A stretch of DNA of 64,000 nucleotides from Tautonia rosea (GTDB lineage Bacteria; Planctomycetota; Planctomycetia; Isosphaerales; Isosphaeraceae), in assembly GCF_012958305.1 (NCBI RefSeq), contig NZ_JABBYO010000003.1, positions 310,001 through 374,000 of the forward strand. Reading direction: 5' to 3'. Position 1 is the first letter of the stretch. Each line of letters begins with the position of its first letter. The translations under genes and the position numbers were made by a program. This document shows positions 44,549-53,324 of this stretch, one piece after another. Below the pieces are notes generated by a model, which saw only the letters and a program-made list of their open reading frames with translations, was not told the DNA's origin and did no database searches.

Positions 44549-45414
44549 CGAGCATCCTCCGATCGGAGCCAGGCATTTAGGTCATTCATCAGGCGTTGCG
44601 TGACGGGTCCGGGGGCCTCGTAGCGACGGGCCTGAGCCGACTCGGGCATCCCCTCCGGATCGAACCGTCCCACCGGCATGATCCCGCGCCCCGCGTTCGT
44701 CAGGAAGCACTCGTCGGCCTCGACCAATCGGGCAATCGACACGCTCGCGTCCTCCCTCGTGGGCAAGCCGAGGCTGCTAGCCCGCTCCATCACGACTCCT
44801 CGCATGATCCCCGGCAGAAACGGGGCCGCGAGTCCCCCACCCCGGTGAACCTGAGGCGTGACGAGTTGCCCTTGCTCCACCAGAAAGACGTTGCTCCGGC
44901 TCCCTTCCAGAATCGCCCCCGATTCGTCCCGGCTCAGGTTCTCATCAAACCCGAGCCGCTTTCCCTCCTCGAAGGCGATTCGCCTCGACCAGTAATTTAA
45001 TGTCTTTGCCTGCAACAATCGGTCGTCCCCCACCACCGACCAGCGAGCGCAAACCGCCAGCCCACCCTCGGGAACCGGCGCGGGCAGCGCCCGGGTTCTC
45101 ATCCAGATCGTCCCGGCCCTGCCGTCATCAAACCCTCCCGAGAGGACGATCCGCAGCGAGCAATCTCCGGTGATTCCCTCCGCCGCTCGAAGGGCCTCGA
45201 CCGCCGCGTGATCCGGCAACTCCTCCGGGGCCATCGGCAACCCGAGCGCCTCGGCCCAGCCCCTCAGCCGGGCCAGGTGGCGCTCCAGCAACGTCGCCCG
45301 TCCGTCCCAGGTCCTGAGCGTCTCAAAGAGCCCAAGCCCATGCTCGAATGTTCGATCCAGCACCGAGATCGCCAGCCCTTCATCCGGAACGATCTCCCCC
45401 CGAACCCAGATCAT
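44545..45414 (-). CDS. pabC: Aminotransferase class IV, probable aminodeoxychorismate lyase
   Basis: The 289-residue PLP enzyme is coupled to pabB, which makes aminodeoxychorismate lyase the likely role: it releases pyruvate to form p-aminobenzoate for folate. The PLP Lys is K137 in 'LLQAKTLNYWSRR'. Fold-IV signatures are 'DRTFEHGLGLFETLR', 'AILEGSRSNVFLV' and the late 'ADECFLTNAGRGIMPVG'. Branched-chain aminotransferases share the fold, so the name rests on the operon. Its ATG overlaps the pabB stop and its stop overlaps the nif3 ATG. Confidence 0.85.
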   Translation of the reverse strand: MIWVRGEIVPDEGLAISVLDRTFEHGLGLFETLRTWDGRATLLERHLARLRGWAEALGLPMAPEELPDHAAVEALRAAEGITGDCSLRIVLSGGFDDGRAGTIWMRTRALPAPVPEGGLAVCARWSVVGDDRLLQAKTLNYWSRRIAFEEGKRLGFDENLSRDESGAILEGSRSNVFLVEQGQLVTPQVHRGGGLAAPFLPGIMRGVVMERASSLGLPTREDASVSIARLVEADECFLTNAGRGIMPVGRFDPEGMPESAQARRYEAPGPVTQRLMNDLNAWLRSEDAR

Positions 45415-46835
45415 CCCCGAGCCTCCAGCACATCCCGCATGGCGCGCCCTTTATGGAGCGTTTCCTCATATTCGAGCTGCGGATCGCTCTCGGCCACAAT
45501 CCCGCCACCGACCTGATACGTCACCCGATTCCCCTCCACCAGCATCGTCCGGATCGCAATGTTGAACGCCGATCGACCCCCGAGGCTGTAATACCCGATT
45601 GCCCCCGTATACAGGCTCCTCCGCGTCGGCTCCAGCTCGTCGATGATCTCCATCGCCCGGATCTTCGGCGCTCCGGTGATCGACCCCCCCGGAAAGACTG
45701 CCCGCACCACGTCGATCGGCCCCACTCCCTCGCGCAACCGCCCCTCAATCGTTGCCACCTGATGATGCACGGTCGCATAACTTTCAATGGCCGACGGTTC
45801 CGTCACCCGAACCGTCCCATACGCGCAGACTCTCCCCAGATCGTTCCGTTCCAGGTCGACGATCATCGCCAGCTCGGCACGATCCTTCGCGCTGGCAATC
45901 AGTTCGGCGCGCTGTGCCCGGTCTTCCGAAGGTGAATCCCCCCGTGGTCTCGTTCCCTTGATCGGCCGGGTGACGATCCGATCCCCGTGTGTTTCGAAAA
46001 ACAGCTCCGGGCTGGAGCTGATCACCGATCGCTCCTCATCGAGCGTCAGGAACGCGGAGTAGGGGGCCGGGCTTCGCTCCCTCAGGCAACGGTACAGATC
46101 GAGCGGCACCGGCGCCCCTCTCACCTCGAAGCGTTGCGAGATGTTCGCCTGAAAAATGTCTCCCGCGTGAATGTACTCGACCGTCCTCCCAACCGCCCTT
46201 CGATATCCCTCCGCCGAGAAATTGCTGACCAGCGGTGCCTCGAACCGAGAGTTCGGCACGCGTTCAGGAGCCTCATTCAGCCATTCCAGCCAGCGCCTCC
46301 CCCGCTCCTCGACCCGCTCGATCGGCTCGCCGAGCAAGTTGACGACCCAGAGAATTGCCGATTCCGATCGGTGATCGATCGCCACAAACGTGTCGTACAG
46401 GCGGAAGGACACGATCGGCATCCGGCTGTCGCGCGGAGTGTTGCGCGGCACGCGCTCGATCCAGGGAGCCAGATCGTAGCCGAAAACCCCGATCAACCCC
46501 CCCAGAAACGGCGGCAGGTCCTCTCCCCACTCCTCCGGCACGGGACTGAGCAGACCTAGTACCTCGATCCACCGCCCCAGTGGTCTCAGCGGATCACCCC
46601 GACCAAGCTCCCGATCGTCCGCCGGATCGAACTCGAACACCCCCGCCGGATGCGCAGCCAGGATACTCCAGCGCCCGGCCTCACCAAAGGCTGAGCCCCC
46701 TTCCAGCAAGGCGGCACCAGGCATGCTGCCGATTCGAAGTCTCAGTCGATCGGCCGAAAGGTCCAGCGGAAATCGCAGCAGGGCGGGGCTGATCGTCGGC
46801 GGCACGGTTTCGGGCACAGCAGCGGGGTCCGTCAC
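45411..46835 (-). CDS. pabB: Aminodeoxychorismate synthase component I
   Basis: PabB converts chorismate and ammonia to 4-amino-4-deoxychorismate in folate synthesis. The N-terminal anthranilate-synthase-I-like domain ('GRWSILAAHPAGVFEFD', 'PPFLGGLIGVFGYDLAPWIE') precedes the chorismate-binding domain. In the latter, the PabB-specific Lys is in 'PIKGTRPRG', and 'NDLGRVCAYGTVRVTE', 'VFPGGSITGAPKIRAMEIID' and 'GAIGYYSLGGRSAFNIAIRT' are visible. The partner glutaminase pabA is not in the window. The frame runs open to 46949, but its first 38 residues lie in the divergent upstream region, so I use GTG 46835 (474 residues). The start is uncertain. Confidence 0.9.
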   Translation of the reverse strand: MTDPAAVPETVPPTISPALLRFPLDLSADRLRLRIGSMPGAALLEGGSAFGEAGRWSILAAHPAGVFEFDPADDRELGRGDPLRPLGRWIEVLGLLSPVPEEWGEDLPPFLGGLIGVFGYDLAPWIERVPRNTPRDSRMPIVSFRLYDTFVAIDHRSESAILWVVNLLGEPIERVEERGRRWLEWLNEAPERVPNSRFEAPLVSNFSAEGYRRAVGRTVEYIHAGDIFQANISQRFEVRGAPVPLDLYRCLRERSPAPYSAFLTLDEERSVISSSPELFFETHGDRIVTRPIKGTRPRGDSPSEDRAQRAELIASAKDRAELAMIVDLERNDLGRVCAYGTVRVTEPSAIESYATVHHQVATIEGRLREGVGPIDVVRAVFPGGSITGAPKIRAMEIIDELEPTRRSLYTGAIGYYSLGGRSAFNIAIRTMLVEGNRVTYQVGGGIVAESDPQLEYEETLHKGRAMRDVLEARG

Positions 46836-46975
46836 GGCAACTCGGGCGAGCAAGAACGTCAGAACAGCATTGATCGCGGTGCAATCCGTTCGAAAATACC
46901 CACCACCACGATACAATCCCATCAGACCAAGAGCCGACCCCCGCGCCAATTCCGCTTGATTCGAGACCCGACCCC

Positions 46976-47782
46976 ATGATCCGCTCTCCGCTCGGCATTC
47001 GCCTGCTCCCCAACCCCGACCAGACCGTCAAGGACCAGCTCCGCCAGGCCGCCCGGCTCGGGGCCAGGGGGATCGTCCTCGACGCCACCGGCGACCTCAA
47101 CCCCTCCCGGCTCTCCGACACCGGCCGACGCGAGTTCCGCCACGCGCTTCGCACCGTCGAGCTTTCCCTCACCGCCCTGAGCCTCCCCACCCGCCGCCCC
47201 TTCGACACCGACGACCAGCTCGACGACCGCCTGGCGAAGGCCGATTCCGCCTTCGCCCTGGCGTTCGACCTCGGCGCGACGCTCGTCCTCGCCCGCGTCG
47301 GAGCCGTTCCTCCCGAATCCGACGCCCCCCGACGCGCCCTCTTCACCCATGCCCTGCACGAACTCGGCCGCCGAGCCGATCACCGAGGCGTCCGCCTGGC
47401 CCTCGAAACCGGCACCGAATCCGGCGCCGACCTCCGCGCCTTCCTCGACACCCTGAACCAGCCCGGCCTCGCCGCCAGCCTCGACCCCGGCTTCCTCCTC
47501 CGCATGGGCCACGACCCGATCGACGCCACCCGAGCCCTCGGCCCTCTCGTCGCCCACGCCTACGCCCGAGACGCCTCCTCCGCCTCCGACCTCGGCCCGT
47601 CCTCCGCCTTCTCCCTCCACCCCCGCGGCTTCGGCTTCCCCTCCGGCGTCCTCGACTGGGACGAATACCTCGGCTCCCTCGAAGAAATCGCCTACTCCGG
47701 CGTCCTCACCATCTGGCCCGACCCCGAACGCCCGATCGCCCCCCAGTTCCAGACCCTCGCCGACCGCTTCTCCCGCTTCTAA
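46976..47782 (+). CDS. Sugar phosphate isomerase/epimerase-like TIM-barrel protein
   Basis: The 268-residue protein has the AP-endonuclease-2/xylose-isomerase-like barrel: 'LRQAARLGARGIVLDATGDL', 'AFDLGATLVLARVGAVP', 'HRGVRLALETGTESGADLRAFLDTL' (with metal-site Glu), 'LAASLDPGFLLRMGHDP' and 'VLDWDEYLGSLEEIAYSGVLTIW'. Such proteins isomerise or epimerise keto sugars or inositols; the substrate is not clear. The start is divergent from pabB. A short Lys-rich ORF follows. Confidence 0.78.
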   Translation: MIRSPLGIRLLPNPDQTVKDQLRQAARLGARGIVLDATGDLNPSRLSDTGRREFRHALRTVELSLTALSLPTRRPFDTDDQLDDRLAKADSAFALAFDLGATLVLARVGAVPPESDAPRRALFTHALHELGRRADHRGVRLALETGTESGADLRAFLDTLNQPGLAASLDPGFLLRMGHDPIDATRALGPLVAHAYARDASSASDLGPSSAFSLHPRGFGFPSGVLDWDEYLGSLEEIAYSGVLTIWPDPERPIAPQFQTLADRFSRF

Positions 47783-47892
47783 ACTCTCCCCACCCCAGAA
47801 TTTCACCGCCTTCCTTTCCCCCGCCGGATATCATTGACGCAGCCGTCTCTCACCCCATCCCGCTCGATCCCTCTCATCCCCGGAGCACTCCC

Positions 47893-47985
47893 ATGGCCAA
47901 GGGCAACCACAGCCAGAAGAAAGAAACCAAGAAGCCCAAGAAGGAAAAGGCCAAGACCACCACCAAGGAGCCGAAGAAGTCTTAA
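47893..47985 (+). CDS. Small Lys-rich protein (30 aa)
   Basis: The ATG at 47893 opens a 30-codon frame encoding MAKGNHSQKKETKK and then more Lys/Pro/Thr. CCGGAG lies about 8 nt upstream. More than a third of the residues are Lys, and a 'KKPKKEKAK' segment is similar to small Lys-rich proteins annotated in many bacteria. The function is unknown; it could bind nucleic acid. It lies 110 bp after the epimerase-like gene and 16 bp before the REP-like hairpin. Confidence 0.6.
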   Translation: MAKGNHSQKKETKKPKKEKAKTTTKEPKKS

Positions 47986-48000
47986 CGATTCCCGATGTGT

Positions 48001-48074
48001 AGGGTGCGTCAAGTCTTCGAAGACGCACCGATCGGCTCGTTCCTCATGCATCTTCGAAGACTTGGACGCACCCT
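48001..48074. repeat. REP-like palindromic element (two nested inverted repeats)
   Basis: The element AGGGTGCGTC(C)AAGTCTTCGAAGA is present as an inverted repeat: left arm 48001-48023, right arm 48051-48074, with one unpaired base and a 27-nt middle. Inside the left half, GGTGCGTC (48003-48010) also pairs with GACGCACC (48022-48029) around an 11-nt loop that contains TCTTCG. A close relative occurs at 53054-53080. Confidence 0.7.
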
Positions 48075-48157
48075 GCCATCTGATTGCATCCTCCCAAGGC
48101 TCCTGATACCCTGTCCAGTCCCCCCGACTTCGACACCGGACCGGGAGCCTTGGCACG

Positions 48158-50566
48158 ATGAGCACCAGCCCAGACCCTCTCTCGACCAACCCCGACCCCC
48201 TCGACGCCTTCATTCGCACCTGGTCCGACGCCGGAGCGGCCGAGCGGCAGAACTACCAGCTCTTTCTCATGGGCCTCTGCGAACTGCTCGACCTCCCCCG
48301 GCCCGAGCCCGCCCGGCCCGACGCCCCCGGCGATTACGTCTTCGAACGCTCCGTCTCCATCCAGAACGGCGACGGCTCCACCACCACCGGCCGCATCGAC
48401 CTCTACCGCCGCGGCGCGTTCGTGCTCGAAACCAAGCAAGGGGTGACAGTCGCCGACGACCCCGTCAAAAACCCCCTCGCCCCCTCCCGTCCCCGCCGCG
48501 TCGGCCACGGCGTCCGCGGCTCCAAAGGCTGGGACGAATCCATGATCCGCGCCCGTGCCCAGGCCGAAAACTACGCGAAGCACCTCCCCCCCGGTGAGCA
48601 GTGGCCCCCCTTCGTCATCGTCTCCGATGTTGGCTACTCCATCGAGCTGTTTGCCGACTTCTCCCGATCGGGCCGACCGTATCTTGGCTTCCCCGCCCAC
48701 GGCGAACACCGGATTGTGCTCGACGACCTCCGACGCCCCGAGGTCCGCGACCGCCTCCGCGCCGTCTGGCTCGACCCGACCTCCCTCGACCCCTCCCGCC
48801 GCGCCGCCCGCGTCACCCGAGACGTCGCCGCGCGCCTCGCCGAACTCGCCAAACTGCTCGAAGCCGACGGACACGACCCCGAGCCCGTCGCCCACTTCCT
48901 CATGCGATGCCTCTTCACCATGTTCGCCGAGGACGTGGGACTGCTCCCCTCCGACGGCTTCCGCCAGATGCTCGTCAAGATCCGCGACGACCGCCGCCTC
49001 GACATCCTCCCCGCCAAGCTCCGCGCCCTCTGGGACGAGATGAACCGCGGCGGCTTCTCCGCCGTGCTCGACGACCAGATCCGCCAGTTCAACGGCGGCC
49101 TCTTCGCCGAGTCCGACGCCTTGCCCCTCTCGCTTCCCCAGCTCAACGCCCTCATCGACGCCGCCTCGGCCGAGTGGTCCGAGGTCGAGCCGGCCATCTT
49201 CGGCACTCTGCTCGAACGCGCCCTCGAACCCCGCGAACGCCACAAGCTCGGCGCCCACTACACCCCCCGCGCCTACGTCGAGCGCCTCGTCCTCCCCACC
49301 GTCATCGAGCCCCTCCGCGAGCAATGGGCCGACGCCCAGGCCGAGGCCCTCCAGCTCGACCGTGACGGCAAGCAGGCCGAGGCGATCAAGACCGTCGAGC
49401 GCTTCCTGCACCACCTCTGCGGCACCACCGTGCTCGACCCCGCCTGCGGCACCGGCAACTTCCTCTATGTGACGATGGAGCACATGAAGCGCCTGGAGGG
49501 GGAAGTCTGGGACGTCCTCCGCGGCCTCGGCCGTCGTCAGGAAGCCCTCGGCCTGGCCGGCGAAACCGTCGGCCCCGGCCAGTTCCTCGGCATCGAGCTG
49601 AACCCCCGCGCCGCCGCCATTGCCGACCTTGTGCTCTGGATCGGCTACTTGCAGTGGCACCTCCGCACCTTCGGCGTCGCCACCGTCCCCGAGCCCGTCC
49701 TGCTCCGCTTCGACAACATCGAGAACCGCGACGCCGTCCTCGCCTACGACCGCGTCGAGCCCGTCCTCGACCCCGACACCGGCCAGCCCGTCACCCGCTG
49801 GGACGGCCACACCACCAAACCCCACCCCGTCACCGGCCAGCCCGTCCCCGACGACTCCGCCCGCGTCCCCGTCCTCCGCTACCTCAACCCCCGCAAGGCC
49901 GACTGGCCGAAGGCGGATTACGTCGTCGGCAATCCGCCGTTTATCGGTGCCGGCCCCCTCCGCCAGGCCGTCGGCGACGGCTACGCCGAGGCCCTCCGCA
50001 AGACCCACAACGACGTTCCCGAATCCGTCGATTTCGTCGTCTACTGGTGGAACCACGCCGCCCACCTCGCCCGGCAAGGTGCCATTCAACGCTTCGGCTT
50101 CATCGCCACCAACAGCTTGCGCCAGACCTTCAACCGCCGCGTGCTGCAAGGTCACATCTTTGCTGAAAGTGATCCGCTCTCGATCACCTATGCAGTACCA
50201 GATCACCCGTGGGTCGATACCGCAGATGGTGCTAATGTGCGAATCTCGATGACTGTCGGACAAAGGGGAAGGCATAAAGGTCTACTGGCTCGATCCGTTG
50301 ACGAACGATTGAGTGGTTCGGAAGAAGTTGATGTTGATCTTGCACGTTCGCAAGGAATGATTCTTTCTGACCTGACAATCGGCGCTGATGTCGCTGGCTC
50401 GGAAATGCTTCAATCGAATTTCGGATTGAGCAACACCGGAGTTAAACTGCATGGTGCGGGTTTTATCGTCACTCCTGAGGAAGCTGAGTCGTTGGGGCTT
50501 GGCAAAATAGAGGGAATAGAAAATCATATCAAGCAGTATCGGCATGGCAAAGACGTTGCACAATGA
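48158..50566 (+). CDS. MmeI-like type IIL restriction-modification enzyme, N-terminal part (ends at an in-frame TGA)
   Basis: This 802-codon frame carries a nuclease and an adenine methyltransferase in one chain. The PD-(D/E)xK-type site is D81 with E91-x-K93 in '[16 protein letters not shown]'. A helical linker follows. N6-adenine methyltransferase motif X is 'LGAHYTP' (364-370), motif I is DPACGTGNF (427-435) and motif IV is NPPF (592-595). From about residue 665 the target-recognition region begins, and the base composition becomes clearly richer in A+T. The frame stops at TGA after 'YRHGKDVAQ'. Reading past it, '[12 protein letters not shown]' continues the family sequence, in the same frame, into the next entry. 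A plausible original codon is CGA (Arg). The fragment keeps nuclease and methyltransferase motifs but lacks part of the specificity domain. Confidence 0.85.
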   Translation: MSTSPDPLSTNPDPLDAFIRTWSDAGAAERQNYQLFLMGLCELLDLPRPEPARPDAPGDYVFERSVSIQNGDGSTTTGRIDLYRRGAFVLETKQGVTVADDPVKNPLAPSRPRRVGHGVRGSKGWDESMIRARAQAENYAKHLPPGEQWPPFVIVSDVGYSIELFADFSRSGRPYLGFPAHGEHRIVLDDLRRPEVRDRLRAVWLDPTSLDPSRRAARVTRDVAARLAELAKLLEADGHDPEPVAHFLMRCLFTMFAEDVGLLPSDGFRQMLVKIRDDRRLDILPAKLRALWDEMNRGGFSAVLDDQIRQFNGGLFAESDALPLSLPQLNALIDAASAEWSEVEPAIFGTLLERALEPRERHKLGAHYTPRAYVERLVLPTVIEPLREQWADAQAEALQLDRDGKQAEAIKTVERFLHHLCGTTVLDPACGTGNFLYVTMEHMKRLEGEVWDVLRGLGRRQEALGLAGETVGPGQFLGIELNPRAAAIADLVLWIGYLQWHLRTFGVATVPEPVLLRFDNIENRDAVLAYDRVEPVLDPDTGQPVTRWDGHTTKPHPVTGQPVPDDSARVPVLRYLNPRKADWPKADYVVGNPPFIGAGPLRQAVGDGYAEALRKTHNDVPESVDFVVYWWNHAAHLARQGAIQRFGFIATNSLRQTFNRRVLQGHIFAESDPLSITYAVPDHPWVDTADGANVRISMTVGQRGRHKGLLARSVDERLSGSEEVDVDLARSQGMILSDLTIGADVAGSEMLQSNFGLSNTGVKLHGAGFIVTPEEAESLGLGKIEGIENHIKQYRHGKDVAQ

Positions 50567-50614
50567 TCACGTGGTGTCCTGGTAATCGATCTTGATGGGC
50601 TCGATAGAGAAGAA

Positions 50615-51658
50615 GTGCAAAAGCGATTTCCTGAAATCTACAATCATTTGCTTGTTAATGTTAAACCTGAAAGAGATCAGAATAACGAAAAGTATCGTCG
50701 TGAGAATTGGTGGTTGTTCGGAAGAAAAAATACAGAGCTTCGTGCAGCTCTAAAAGGGTTGAGACGGTTCATTACTACTCCCGAAACCTCAAAACATCGC
50801 TTCTTCGTCTTCCTCGACGGTTCCGTTCTCCCTGACAACATGCTCGTCAACATCGCGCTCGACGACGCTCATTTCCTCGGCGTTCTCTCCAGCCGCATTC
50901 ATGTCACCTGGGCACTCGCGGCCGGTGGTCGGCTTGGGGTCGGGAATGATCCCCGCTACAACAAGACCCGCTGTTTCGATCCGTTCCCCTTCCCCGACTG
51001 CGACGACTCCCTCAAGGCCCGCATCCGCGCCCTGGCCGAATCCCTCGACGCCCACCGCAAGCAGCGTCAGGCCGAGCATCCCGACCTCACCCTCACCGGC
51101 ATGTACAACGTGCTGGCGACGCTCCGCTCGGGCGCGCCGCTGACGGACAAGGAACGCGACATCCACGAGCGCGGCCTCGTCTCGGTCCTGAAGCAGATTC
51201 ACGACGAGCTGGACGAGGCCGTCTTCGCCGCCTACGGCTGGCCCGCGACGCTCTCCGACGAGGAGATCCTCGAACACCTCGTCGCCCTGAACCGCGAGCG
51301 GGCCGACGAGGAGCGCCGGGGACTCGTCCGCTGGCTCCGCCCCGAGTTCCAGGCCCCCGACCACGCCACCACCCCCGCCGCCGTTCAGGGGGAATTCCCC
51401 CCCGACCCGGCCGACCTCGCCGCCACCTCCGCCGCCGCCGTCCCCCCCTCCGCCAAACGCCCCTGGCCCAAAACCCTCGCCGAGCAGGCCCAGGCCCTCC
51501 GCTCCCTCCTCGCCTCCCTCCCCGAACCCGCCACCCCCGCCGACCTCGCCCGCCACTTCACCAAGGCCCCCCGCCCCCGCGTCGCTGAACTCCTCGACAC
51601 CCTCTCCACCCTCGGCCAGGCCCGCCCCCTCCCCGACGGCCGCTTCGCCCCCCCGTAA
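50615..51658 (+). CDS. MmeI-like type IIL restriction-modification enzyme, C-terminal part
   Basis: This 347-codon frame is in phase with the upstream fragment, 48 bp after its stop. It starts '[22 protein letters not shown]', then '[22 protein letters not shown]', the usual sequence after the recognition domain of MmeI-family enzymes. The first 80 codons are A+T-rich like the end of the upstream part, and from about 50,800 the G+C-rich codon use returns. The end is a Pro/Ala-rich helical tail. The real coding start might be any codon after the TGA; ATG 50615 has no good ribosome-binding site, so independent translation is doubtful. I read it as the second half of one broken gene, unless the TGA is a base-call error. 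Confidence 0.75.
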   Translation: MQKRFPEIYNHLLVNVKPERDQNNEKYRRENWWLFGRKNTELRAALKGLRRFITTPETSKHRFFVFLDGSVLPDNMLVNIALDDAHFLGVLSSRIHVTWALAAGGRLGVGNDPRYNKTRCFDPFPFPDCDDSLKARIRALAESLDAHRKQRQAEHPDLTLTGMYNVLATLRSGAPLTDKERDIHERGLVSVLKQIHDELDEAVFAAYGWPATLSDEEILEHLVALNRERADEERRGLVRWLRPEFQAPDHATTPAAVQGEFPPDPADLAATSAAAVPPSAKRPWPKTLAEQAQALRSLLASLPEPATPADLARHFTKAPRPRVAELLDTLSTLGQARPLPDGRFAPP

Positions 51659-51797
51659 CGTTTCTCGGTCCTCCTGCCCCGGTCGTGGCCAGGAGGCTCC
51701 TCCTCAATCAGGTCATCTTGACAGGCTCGCCGGGCTATGGTGCCAACTCATCCTGAGTGCGTTCCAGGAGAGATCGCACGTCGGCGCAGGACGAATC

Positions 51798-52835
51798 ATG
51801 CTCAGTCAACGAGCAAAGGCGATCCGTGATTTCATTCTCGACACTGTCCCGAACAATCCCTCTCAAATCGGTCGATTGACCCGGCAACAGTTTGGCCTGA
51901 CACGCCAGGTCGTGAACCGACACCTGGCCGAGCTTGTCAACCGGGGAGAACTTGAGGAGACCGCCCGTCGGTCCTACAGGCTCAAGGTTCTCTCGCGAAA
52001 GGTTGCGTTTTCGCTCTCAGATCATTCCGATGAGGAAGAGACGTGGCGACTGCACATTGCCGACTTATTCCTGGGCTTGCCTGAAAACATTCAGCGCATC
52101 TGCTACTACGGCTTCACCGAGATGTACAATAATGCTGTGGATCATTCCACCGGTTCAAAGATCGACGTTGAAGTGATCGTAGAACCGCGCCGAGTCCTTC
52201 TCGCCCTTGATGACGATGGGATCGGGATCTTTGAAAAAATTCGTTCGTTTTTGGGATTCGAAGATCACCACCAGGCGATTTTGGAGCTTTCCAAAGGAAA
52301 ACTGACAACGGATCCCCGTCGTCACACGGGCCAGGGAATCTTCTTCACGTCGCGCATGTTTGACATGTTTGCCTTGCGAGCCAACAATCTAGCCTACATT
52401 CACTCGGTCGGGATCACGAATGACTGGATGATTCAGATGGAGCGAAACGAGAAGGGAACCGGTGTGATCATGGAAATTCGCAAGGAATCCGAGCGCACCA
52501 CCCGAGAGGTTTTCGATCGCTATTCGAGCGACGACGAGAATTACCTTTTCTGCCGGACTCATGTTCCTCTCTCACTTGCAAACTACGGCGGCGATCAACT
52601 GGTCTCACGGTCGCAGGCGAAACGGATTCTGGCTCGGTTTGAGCAGTTCGAGGAGGTCTTACTCGACTTCAAAGGCGTTGAGGAGATTGGCCAGGCGTTC
52701 GCCGACGAGATTTTCCGCGTCTACCATTTCTCGCACCCCAAGGTGCGAATCATTCCCCTCAATGTTTCACCTTACGTGGATCGGATGATCAGACGAGCGA
52801 TGGCCGGTCGCGACGAGTCGGCACCATCCGAGTGA
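51798..52835 (+). CDS. Winged-helix / GHKL ATPase / STAS-like (DUF4325) regulator
   Basis: The 345-residue protein has three parts. An N-terminal winged-helix domain (about 5-60) has 'LTRQVVNRHLAELVNRGEL' as recognition helix. A histidine-kinase-like ATP-binding domain (about 85-245) has an N-box-like E108-M-Y-N-N, a G1 box 'DDDGIGIFEKI' (138-148) and a G2 box 'HTGQGIFFTSRMFD'. The C-terminal 80 residues match the STAS-like DUF4325 pattern ('LVSRSQAKRILARFEQFEEVLLDFKGVEEIGQAFADEIFRV'). The set resembles an anti-sigma/anti-anti-sigma switch in one polypeptide, with its own DNA-binding domain. No phosphorylatable His is evident. It follows the R-M gene by 139 bp on the same strand and may control it; that is inference. 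Confidence 0.78.
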   Translation: MLSQRAKAIRDFILDTVPNNPSQIGRLTRQQFGLTRQVVNRHLAELVNRGELEETARRSYRLKVLSRKVAFSLSDHSDEEETWRLHIADLFLGLPENIQRICYYGFTEMYNNAVDHSTGSKIDVEVIVEPRRVLLALDDDGIGIFEKIRSFLGFEDHHQAILELSKGKLTTDPRRHTGQGIFFTSRMFDMFALRANNLAYIHSVGITNDWMIQMERNEKGTGVIMEIRKESERTTREVFDRYSSDDENYLFCRTHVPLSLANYGGDQLVSRSQAKRILARFEQFEEVLLDFKGVEEIGQAFADEIFRVYHFSHPKVRIIPLNVSPYVDRMIRRAMAGRDESAPSE

Positions 52836-52844
52836 CGCGGGTGG

Positions 52845-52980
52845 CCCGGACACCGGCCACGGTGTCTGGGTGCCGCAGGCACACGAGGCGTCGGACTTCG
52901 CCCCGCGTTCCGATCACGACTTGGCATCCCTTCCACCTCGTGCGGCTTCGCCGCCCGGACACCGTGGCCGGTGTCCGGGG
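52845..52980. repeat. Pair of inverted palindromic repeats
   Basis: The unit CCCGGACACCGGCCACGGTG (continuing TCTGGG) at 52845-52870 reappears in inverted orientation at 52954-52980. Each copy is itself palindromic; the right copy pairs GGACACCG with CGGTGTCC. Between them CACGAGG and CCTCGTG form a further inverted pair. The 136-bp block could fold into a cruciform or long hairpin. It begins 10 bp after the regulator stop. Confidence 0.65.
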
Positions 52981-53053
52981 CACCCCCTGTCTGAACCGTC
53001 GCACCGACCCGAGTCGGAACATCAGCCCGGTTTTCCTCTCCCGGGACCTGGAA

Positions 53054-53080
53054 GGTGTGTCTTCGCGGACTCGACACACC
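53054..53080. repeat. REP-like hairpin related to the element at 48001
   Basis: GGTGTGTC (53054-53061) pairs with GACACACC (53073-53080) around an 11-nt loop beginning TTCG. Compared with the copy at 48003-48029 the central pair changes from C-G to T-A on both arms, a compensated change. Confidence 0.6.
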
Positions 53081-53324
53081 CTACGGGACTCCCCCCCATG
53101 CCCGATTCAGTGACTGCCCCTGCCGATTTTCCCGATGATAAGGTCGAGGAACTCGCCTGATCCCTGTCCGTCTCGACTCCATTGAACGCACCCGAGGGAG
53201 CCCCGCGCCGGAACCTCTCCCATGCCGCCGCATTCCCTCGGTTCCGTCCTGCCCGCCCGTCCGCGCACGCTCCGCGCCCCTTGTGCATCCTCACCGGCGC
53301 GTTCTTCGCCGCCGTCCCACCCCG

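Noticed and set aside
48044-50275. 743-codon minus-strand ORF opposite the R-M gene
   Set aside because: Gly/Val/Glu-rich antisense shadow of a G+C-rich gene with clear motifs on the plus strand.
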